From: an uncultured Bacteroidales bacterium
Lineage (GTDB): Bacteria; Bacteroidota; Bacteroidia; Bacteroidales; ML635J-15
NCBI GenBank assembly: GCA_905233405.1
Contig: CAJOEG010000016.1
Location: forward strand, 1 to 19,641
Direction of reading: 5' to 3'
Length of the DNA: 19,641 nt
Shown: positions 13,513 to 19,641 of the stretch, piece after piece
How the letters are laid out: each line of letters begins with the position of its first letter
How positions within the stretch are numbered: position 1 is the stretch's first letter
Made by a program: the position numbers and the translations under genes
The notes under the pieces: generated by a model
Seen by the model: only the letters and a program-made list of their open reading frames with translations
Databases searched by the model: none
What the model was told of the DNA's origin: nothing

Positions 13513-13936
13513 ATTTTGCATTTTCAATCCATGGTGCATATTCGCTCCATTGCTGTATTGCGGCTCTGTTTATCATAGTTCGTCTATTTCTATTTGTGTG
13601 TTTATGTTTATTTCCAGAGCTCATCGTAGGCTCTAACTTATGACGAAGCAATACCAAGGCTCTGCCTTCCTTTCGGATTTGCGGGCTGAAAGCCCAGCAA
13701 GCACAACAGGTTTAGGCAACGCCTCAAACCAATATGCATACACAACACCACGCCATGAAAGGGCAAAAGGATTTACGATTTTAGATTTACGAATTACGAT
13801 TTTGCAGACAAGATGCACGTAGATTTACGATTGAATTAATAATTTGTAGCAGCGCAATGCTTTGCGCCTTAAATTATCAAATCATCAAATTTTCCATTTT
13901 GTTTGCCGAGCAAAAAAGTTGGAAAAACGGCAGAAT
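13513..13936. repeat. Gene-free, repeat-rich stretch after the AbiE module
   Basis: No gene is seen. The stretch includes GGGCTGAAAGCCC-type and GAAAGGGC-type short palindromic motifs (about 13682-13768), similar to dispersed Bacteroidota intergenic repeats. There are several copies of an ATTTACGATTTTAG-like unit (13771-13803, 13821-13832), matching one upstream of the AbiE genes (11397-11417) with two mismatches in 21. A small hairpin GCGCAA-TGCT-TTGCGC lies at 13852-13867. TCAAATCATCAAAT (13877-13890) is the exact inverted copy of 11554-11567. Confidence 0.5.
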
Positions 13937-13973
13937 AATAAAACAATAGGCGAAGCAGTCTCCGCCTATTGTT
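13937..13973 (-). terminator. Intrinsic terminator of the M3 peptidase gene
   Basis: AACAATAGGCG (13942-13952) and CGCCTATTGTT (13963-13973) form a perfect 11-bp stem with a 10-base loop. On the minus strand it is followed by TTATTATT. It lies 22 bases beyond the stop of the M3 gene at 13995. Confidence 0.85.
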
Positions 13974-13994
13974 ATTTTGTGCTGTATTAGTCTA

Positions 13995-16115
13995 TTATTT
14001 CAATCCTCTATTCTTCAGCAGTGGTTCGATTGACGGTTCCTGACCGCGGAAACGCTTGTAGAGAACCATTGCGTCTTCGGTATTGCCATTTTGCAGGACA
14101 TTGTAGCGGAAAGCATCGGCGGTCTTCTTGTCGAAAACACCGTTTTCCTTGAAGGCTTCGAAAGCATCGTTATCGAGGACTGCAGCCCAAGTGTAGCCGT
14201 AGTAGCCTGCGCTATATCCACCGGAGAATACGTGCTGGAAGTAGGTACTTCTGTAGCGCGAGATAATTTCTGGAATCAAGCCGATTTTCTGCATTTCGGC
14301 ATCCTCGAAGTCGGGAAGTTTTATTTCGGTCGGTTCGCTGATGTTGGCGTAAGCCATATCGAGCAACGAAGCTGCAATGAGTTCGGTGTTGATGAAGCCC
14401 TGTCCGTAGGTCGAAGCGGCTTCAATCTTGTTGATGAGCGAATCGGGAATTACTTCGCCGGTCTTGTAGTGCTTAGCATACATCTTCATAACTTCTGGAT
14501 AACCAGCCCACTGTTCCATAACCTGTGACGGCAGTTCAACAAAATCGCGCGAAACATTTGTTCCCGACAGCGACTCGTAACGGCAGTCGGTAAGTATGCT
14601 GTGAAGAGCGTGTCCGAATTCGTGGAAGAGAGTAGTGGTCTCGTCGAAGTTGAGCAATGAAGGCTTGTCGCCCGACGGCTTTGTGAAGTTCAGTACCAAT
14701 GATACTAAAGGTATGATTTTCTTGCCGTCCTTGGTGTATGATTGTTCGCGGAAATTGGTCATCCAAGCACCGCTGCGCTTGCTTTCGCGCGGGAAGAAAT
14801 CCATATAAAGTATTGCGATAACATTGTTGTTTTCAGTTACTTCGTAAACAACAGCATCGGGATGATAAACTGGGATATTCTTGTTTTCGCGGAACTCGAT
14901 GCCATAGAGTTTGTTTGCAACCATAAACATTCCGTCGCGAACATTGTCGAGTGAGAAATAAGGACGGATGATGTCGTCGTTGAGTGCGTATTTCTGGTTG
15001 CGTAAAGTTTCGCAGTAGTAGCGCCAGTCGTAAGGTTCGAGTTTGAAGTTGCCTCCTTCGGCATCAATCATCTTCTGGTATTCAGCAGCCTCTTCCTTTG
15101 CCTTTGCAAGTGCCGGAGTCCATACCTGCATCAGCAGTTCGTCAACGGCTTCGGGAGTCTTTGCCATATTGTCGTCGAGGACGTAAGCGGCGTGCGATTT
15201 AAATCCGAGGATGTTAGCCCTTTCGAGACGCAAGTTGACGATTTCGTTGATGATTTCCCTGTTGTCGGTTTCGCCAGATGTGCAGCGTGTTGAGTATGCA
15301 GTCCAGAGTTCCTTGCGCAATTCGCGGTCCTTGCAGTTCATCAGGAATGGTTCCATACTCGGCAGATGGATTGTGAAAACGTACTTGCCTTTGGTTTCGT
15401 CCGATTCGTTGCCGAGTTCGAGAGCAGCGGCAAGTTGGTCTTCTGTGCAACCTTCAAGGCGGGCAACATCGTCAACCACAAGTTTGTAGTCGTTGGTAGC
15501 CTTCAGCACGTTGTTGCCGAACTTTGTGGTGAGTAGCGATAGTTTTTCGTTGATTTCACGGAAACGAGCCTGCTTTTCGGCTGGAACGTTTGCTCCGCCA
15601 CGTACAAAGCCCTTGTAGGTTTCTTCCAATAGACGCATCTGTACTGGCTCGAGGTTGAGCGATTCGCGCTGGTCGTAAACAGCCTTTATTCGCTCGAATA
15701 GTTTGGCATTGAGGCTTATGTCGTCGCCATGCTGAGAAAGTTTTGGCAGAATTTCATCGGAAATTTGTTCCATTTCGGGCGAATTGACACATTCGGCAAG
15801 GTTGAAGAAAATGCTTTCAACTCTTGTAAGCAACGAGCCGCTTTCTTCGAGTGCTTCGATTGTATTTTCAAAGGTAGGAGCATCTGGATTGTTCACGATA
15901 GCGTCAATTTCTTCCTTCTGTACTTTCATTGCTTCCTCGAATGCGGGGATGTAATGCTCGGTCTTGATTTTGTCGAATGGCGGAACGCCATATTCTGTTG
16001 TCCATTCCTGCAGAAGCGGATTGTCCTGCTTGTTTTCTGTCTCTGTCTTCTTGTTGCACGAACTTACCATAATCAATAGTGTTAATGCTGTTAAAGTTAA
16101 GATGTCCTTCTTCAT
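13995..16115 (-). CDS. M3 family metallopeptidase lipoprotein, dipeptidyl carboxypeptidase (Dcp-like)
   Basis: 706 residues, a normal length for the Dcp/oligopeptidase A group. Residues 1-19 are a lipoprotein signal ending VSSC with Cys20 lipidated, so the enzyme is held on an envelope membrane and not free in the cytoplasm. The zinc site is HEFGH (H498, E499, H502), with the third ligand E527 in RDFVELPSQ exactly 25 residues later. Other M3 landmarks are the N-terminal PPFDKIKTEHYIPAFEEAM, SGAWMTNFR, and the C-terminal HVFSGGYSAGYYGYTWA, a loop that closes over bound peptide. Dcp enzymes release dipeptides from the C-terminus of oligopeptides. That would feed dipeptides to importers and then to enzymes such as the PepD in this window. 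Single-gene unit with its own promoter and terminator; divergent from the M14 gene. The exact specificity (Dcp or oligopeptidase A) is not settled. Confidence 0.93.
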   Translation of the reverse strand: MKKDILTLTALTLLIMVSSCNKKTETENKQDNPLLQEWTTEYGVPPFDKIKTEHYIPAFEEAMKVQKEEIDAIVNNPDAPTFENTIEALEESGSLLTRVESIFFNLAECVNSPEMEQISDEILPKLSQHGDDISLNAKLFERIKAVYDQRESLNLEPVQMRLLEETYKGFVRGGANVPAEKQARFREINEKLSLLTTKFGNNVLKATNDYKLVVDDVARLEGCTEDQLAAALELGNESDETKGKYVFTIHLPSMEPFLMNCKDRELRKELWTAYSTRCTSGETDNREIINEIVNLRLERANILGFKSHAAYVLDDNMAKTPEAVDELLMQVWTPALAKAKEEAAEYQKMIDAEGGNFKLEPYDWRYYCETLRNQKYALNDDIIRPYFSLDNVRDGMFMVANKLYGIEFRENKNIPVYHPDAVVYEVTENNNVIAILYMDFFPRESKRSGAWMTNFREQSYTKDGKKIIPLVSLVLNFTKPSGDKPSLLNFDETTTLFHEFGHALHSILTDCRYESLSGTNVSRDFVELPSQVMEQWAGYPEVMKMYAKHYKTGEVIPDSLINKIEAASTYGQGFINTELIAASLLDMAYANISEPTEIKLPDFEDAEMQKIGLIPEIISRYRSTYFQHVFSGGYSAGYYGYTWAAVLDNDAFEAFKENGVFDKKTADAFRYNVLQNGNTEDAMVLYKRFRGQEPSIEPLLKNRGLK

Positions 16116-16138
16116 TTGTGTAAAAATTTAATGGAAGA

Positions 16139-16146
16139 CAAAGATA
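16139..16146 (-). promoter_or_regulatory. -7 box of the M3 peptidase gene
   Basis: On the minus strand TATCTTTG (16146-16139) matches TAnnTTTG exactly. The start of transcription would be around 16132, about 17 bases before the ATG at 16115. The sequence upstream is very A-rich with no clear -33 TTG. The 239-base region between the M3 and M14 genes is otherwise AT-rich and holds no convincing gene. Confidence 0.5.
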
Positions 16147-16354
16147 TTATTTTTTGTGTTTCATTTTAATTTTTTTGTGCTTCTTTTTTGTTCGAATTAA
16201 AAAAAATAAGTTTGTTGATAATATGCGATTTAAAACGACAAATCATTTATTTCCTGCATATACAAACGTATTTTTGTCTAAAAACGAAAGACAGCTTCTG
16301 TTATATACCATTTTTTTATTAAATTCGAAAGTTTTAATTTAAACTTTTGACTAT

Positions 16355-18700
16355 ATGAAAAAGTTATCTATTATAACTGCCTTATTGCTAGTAGCATTGG
16401 CCGTTTTCGGACAGACAAAGTCCGACCTTCAATTCATAGAGCAGACTCTTGAGAATCGTGGAGAAATAGTGCTGAGATTCCCACATAATGGAAACCGTGA
16501 ACTCGTCCGCGAGCTTAGCCACATAATGTCAATCGACAAGGTGAACGATACCTACGTGGAAGCATACGCAAATGCCAGAGAATACGAGCTGTTCAAAACT
16601 TATAATATTGAGTACGAGCCTGTTTACGAGTATTACACACAGACCCGAGCCTTGAATATGGCGAATACGGTTGCACAGATGGCAAACTGGGATAGATACC
16701 CAACCTACGCCGTATATCTGGAACTGATGCGCAACTATGCACGGGATTATCCGACATTGTGCAAGATGGACACCATCGGCTATTCGGTTTACGGTCGCCC
16801 GATAATAAACATGACTATTTCTGACAATGTCGGCGTTGACGAAGACGAACCCGAATTCTGGTGGAGCAGTACAATGCATGGCGATGAAACATCGGGCTGG
16901 TACTTCCTTATCCGTCTTGTTGATGACCTTTTGACAAACTACGGCACCGACCCACAAATTACAAACCTCGTGAACAATGTGGAGATTTACATTTCTCCGC
17001 TTACAAATCCTGATGGTACATTCTACCAGTCAAATGACGGCACAAGCATACAGAATGCCCGCAGGTACAACTACAATACTGTTGACCTTAACAGAAACTT
17101 TCCGTTTGTAACAAATACTGCCAGCCATACGGCAGCATCACCTAACGAACCTGAAATCACAATGATGACAGCTTACGCCGATGCGCACAGCTTCGTGATG
17201 TCGGCCAACTGCCACGGCGGCGATGAATGTATGAACTACCCGTGGGACGAAGACGGCTGGACACACGCACGACACCCGAATCCCGACGACGACTGGTGGG
17301 AATACGTATCGTGGATGTTTGTCGATACAGTACACGCAATAAACGCCAACAGGTTCACTGGTCCGTCGGATGTAAGCGGCTCTAATGGTGTTACCAAAGG
17401 TAGCGAATGGTATTCGATTGATGGCGGTCGTCAGGACTATATGAACTACTACAAGCACATAAAGGAAACTACCGTTGAATTTACCACTACGAAGAAACTT
17501 GGTACTGAAAACCTGACCACATATTGGGGATACTACCGAAAGTCTATTCTTAACTACACCGAGCAAGTTCTTTACGGCTTCCGCGGAATAGTAACCGACG
17601 GCTGTACAAATCAGCCTCTTAGTGGAGTAAAAGTCTTTATAAATAACCATGATGCCGATGGTACGGAAGTTTACACATCTGCTCCAATTGGCAATTACCA
17701 CCGCCCGATATATGCAGGTACTTACAGCGTTACATTCTCGAAGGAAGGCTATATTTCACAGACATTTGAAATTACTACGCAGAACATGGCTTGCCAACGA
17801 CTGGATGTCACCATGTACCCCGAAGGCACAATAGTTCCGACATTTACCGCAAACCCAACTACATTGTACGAAGGCAGTAGCGTTCAGTTCAACAATACCA
17901 CTTCTGGCAACTATGTTTCTGCATCTTGGTCTTTTGAAGGTGGCTCGCCTGCAACAAGCACAGCAACAAGGCCAACAGTTACTTACAACACACACGGCAC
18001 TTACGATGCAACGCTCACCATAGTTAATACAAATGGCTGTTCGTCATCGGCTACAGAACACATAACCGTTTATGAAGCCGTACCGCCAGTTGCAGACTTC
18101 TCGGCATCGGAAACTTACATTACAGCAGGAAACTCTGTAACTTTCACCGACTTGTCAACCAATATGCCAACTTCGTGGTCATGGACTTTCGAAGGCGGAA
18201 CACCATCAACCTCAAACTTGCAGAACCCGACAGTAACCTACAGCGAAGCCGGCGAATACACGGTAACGCTTGTTGCATCAAATGCTTTCGGCTCTGATAC
18301 TGAAACAAAAACTGAATACATAAGTGTTGTGGCAATATACGATATGAGTAACGAACCATTATATGTATGTAGCGGAACATACAGGGATCCAAGTGGCAAT
18401 AGTAACTATGCAAACAGTATCAATAATCTTACTCAGACAATATATCCAGCAACCAGCGGAGCATACGTCAGACTTACATTCAGTGAGTTTTCGCTTGAAG
18501 CAGCAGGTAGCAGCGGATGCTATGACGAGTTATATATCTACGACGGAACATCAGCTTCGGCACCGGTGCTAGTCACCGGTGTTTGTGGAACCAGCAATCC
18601 CGGCACAGTGACAGGCATTGACAATAGTGTTCACATCCGATTATTCGCAGGTTTCATCGGGATGGCTTGCCGAAATAAGCTGCTATATCCAGGAGCCTGA
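16355..18700 (+). CDS. Secreted M14 zinc carboxypeptidase with PKD and CUB-like domains, part before the frameshift
   Basis: 781 residues to a TGA at 18698-18700, the last nine out of frame with the real protein. In order: signal peptide (1 to about 20); propeptide-like region (about 21-115); M14 catalytic domain (about 120-400); carboxypeptidase-regulatory-like domain (about 411-490); PKD domain 1 (about 496-575); PKD domain 2 (about 579-660); and a CUB-like domain (from about 662; YDELYIYDG, VCGTSNPG), cut at its last strand. Zinc ligands are H175 and E178 (MHGDE) and H287 (NCHGG). E375 (TTVEFTT) is the catalytic glutamate; DLNRNF and GGRQDY are substrate-binding motifs. It should remove C-terminal residues from peptides outside the cell. 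A +1 shift near 18673 restores the frame, and the protein then continues to the window edge. Confidence 0.88.
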   Translation: MKKLSIITALLLVALAVFGQTKSDLQFIEQTLENRGEIVLRFPHNGNRELVRELSHIMSIDKVNDTYVEAYANAREYELFKTYNIEYEPVYEYYTQTRALNMANTVAQMANWDRYPTYAVYLELMRNYARDYPTLCKMDTIGYSVYGRPIINMTISDNVGVDEDEPEFWWSSTMHGDETSGWYFLIRLVDDLLTNYGTDPQITNLVNNVEIYISPLTNPDGTFYQSNDGTSIQNARRYNYNTVDLNRNFPFVTNTASHTAASPNEPEITMMTAYADAHSFVMSANCHGGDECMNYPWDEDGWTHARHPNPDDDWWEYVSWMFVDTVHAINANRFTGPSDVSGSNGVTKGSEWYSIDGGRQDYMNYYKHIKETTVEFTTTKKLGTENLTTYWGYYRKSILNYTEQVLYGFRGIVTDGCTNQPLSGVKVFINNHDADGTEVYTSAPIGNYHRPIYAGTYSVTFSKEGYISQTFEITTQNMACQRLDVTMYPEGTIVPTFTANPTTLYEGSSVQFNNTTSGNYVSASWSFEGGSPATSTATRPTVTYNTHGTYDATLTIVNTNGCSSSATEHITVYEAVPPVADFSASETYITAGNSVTFTDLSTNMPTSWSWTFEGGTPSTSNLQNPTVTYSEAGEYTVTLVASNAFGSDTETKTEYISVVAIYDMSNEPLYVCSGTYRDPSGNSNYANSINNLTQTIYPATSGAYVRLTFSEFSLEAAGSSGCYDELYIYDGTSASAPVLVTGVCGTSNPGTVTGIDNSVHIRLFAGFIGMACRNKLLYPGA

Positions 18701-19641
18701 AGCTGCATTCACAGCAACTGCAGACGGATGCTCTTACGATGTAACATTAACCAACGAATCGTCATTTGCGACTTCATACCTGTGGGACTTTGGCGACGGA
18801 ACAACATCTGCCGAGGCAAATCCGACCCACACATACGCATCCAACGGCACCTATACAATAGCTCTTACCGCTACAAATTCTTTGGGCAGCAGCACAATAA
18901 CTCACGAGGTTGAAATTTCTGCTCCCGAAATATCTTCGTCCACCAATGCAAACGGCTGCGGAAGCTCAACGCTTACACTGTCGGCACAAGGTACCGGCAC
19001 ACTGCACTGGTTCGATGCTCAGACTGGTGGCACAGAACTTGGAACCGGCAATTCCTACACAAACACATTCGCACAAACCACAACAGTTTATGTAGAATCA
19101 CAAGTAGGTACTGAAGAGACCTATAACGTAGGTATCGCAAACAACTCTTCGGCTACCGCATATACACAAAGCGGACAAAACAGAGGACTTAAATTTACGG
19201 TTTCGCAGGCTCTTACCTTGGTTTCGGTAGATGTCTACTGCTCGCAGAACAACCAGAGCAAGACAATAACAATATCAAGTAGTTCGAACCAACAAGTGTA
19301 CTCACGGTCACACACCCTTGCATCCGGACTTAACACCTTGACATTGAATGTTGACTTGGAACCTGGAACATACAATATCTATGCTAATAATGTACGTTAT
19401 ACATACAGGCAGAATGGTAGTTTCCCATACTCGGTTGAAAATATAATCAGCATCACGGGACCATACAATACTAATACATACTACTACACATTCTTCAACT
19501 GGGTAGTAAAGACAGAAAGCGTCTGCACAAGCGAGCGCACATCGGTAACCGCAACAATCTCCGAATCGGGCAGCATCGACCTTGGCGCACCTATAACACA
19601 GTGCGGCGGTACGGCAACAATTGATGCTGGAAACGGTTTCA
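18672..19641 (+). CDS. Continuation of the M14 carboxypeptidase after the frameshift (partial)
   Basis: Frame shifted by +1 relative to 16355-18700 and open from there to the window edge, 323 codons without a stop. It first completes the CUB-like domain (ISCYIQEPEA). Then comes a third PKD domain (about 18696-18920; AAFTATADGC, YLWDFGDGTTS, PTHTYASNGTY). Next is an Ig-like module of the WFDAQTGGTELGTG type (about 18937-19100). A beta-rich region of about 150 residues follows that I do not recognise (about 19102-19560). The start of another repeat (IDLGAPITQCGGTATIDAG) runs off the window. The whole protein is therefore more than 1,090 residues, and a T9SS sorting domain is expected beyond the edge. 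It would not be translated on its own; no start codon context or signal is present. Confidence 0.75.

Noticed and set aside
16154..16342. 62-residue open frame between the M3 and M14 genes
   Set aside because: Very AT-rich, overlaps the M3 promoter, and has no recognisable domain or start context.
18660..18690. Programmed +1 frameshift in the M14 gene
   Set aside because: No known slippery site or stimulatory structure is visible; a plain one-base insertion in an A run is simpler.

Overview
This window reads as chromosomal DNA of a Bacteroidota, most likely Bacteroidales, from a lineage with a type IX secretion system (T9SS). The evidence is a C25 (gingipain-type) protease ending in a type A C-terminal sorting domain, lipoproteins with Bacteroidota-style signals, several close matches to the Bacteroidota promoter (TAnnTTTG near -7, TTG/TTTG about 19 nt further upstream), and few recognisable Shine-Dalgarno sites. 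I cannot name a genus. No tRNA, rRNA, CRISPR array or transposase was found.

Layout. 1-38 is the Ala/Glu/Pro-rich tail of an upstream gene, followed by a terminator shared with the convergent M20 dipeptidase PepD (117-1574, minus). Overlapping divergent promoters (1589-1631) separate pepD from a small surface-type lipoprotein (1636-2301, plus). A large C25 cysteine protease follows (2475-6098, plus). Convergent to it, on the minus strand, are an M16 zinc protease (6469-9270) and a MORN/YwqK-type lipoprotein (9325-9867). From 10104 to 11387 (plus) lies a secreted FISUMP/DUF1566-like protein split by an in-frame TAG. A gene-poor, repeat-rich stretch leads into an AbiEi/AbiEii (type IV toxin-antitoxin) pair at 11872-13512, whose toxin frame is also interrupted by TAG. 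More repeat-rich DNA follows, then an M3 dipeptidyl-carboxypeptidase lipoprotein (13995-16115, minus). Divergent from it is a multidomain M14 zinc carboxypeptidase (16355 to the window edge, plus) that carries a frameshift near 18673.

How it fits together. Five peptidases of five families (M20, C25, M16, M3, M14) lie within about 19.5 kb, four of them with export signals. They suit staged protein degradation: surface or secreted endopeptidase and carboxypeptidase (C25, M14), envelope oligopeptidases (M16, M3), and cytoplasmic dipeptide cleavage (PepD). They are not one operon: the strands alternate, and most genes have their own promoter or terminator. The AbiE pair looks like an inserted accessory module, flanked on both sides by related AT-rich repeats, with an inverted repeat over its ribosome binding site that suggests autoregulation.

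The oddest feature is three reading-frame breaks on the plus strand (TAG at 10605, TAG at 12595, +1 shift near 18673), each mended by a one-base change. They could be real lesions or assembly errors.
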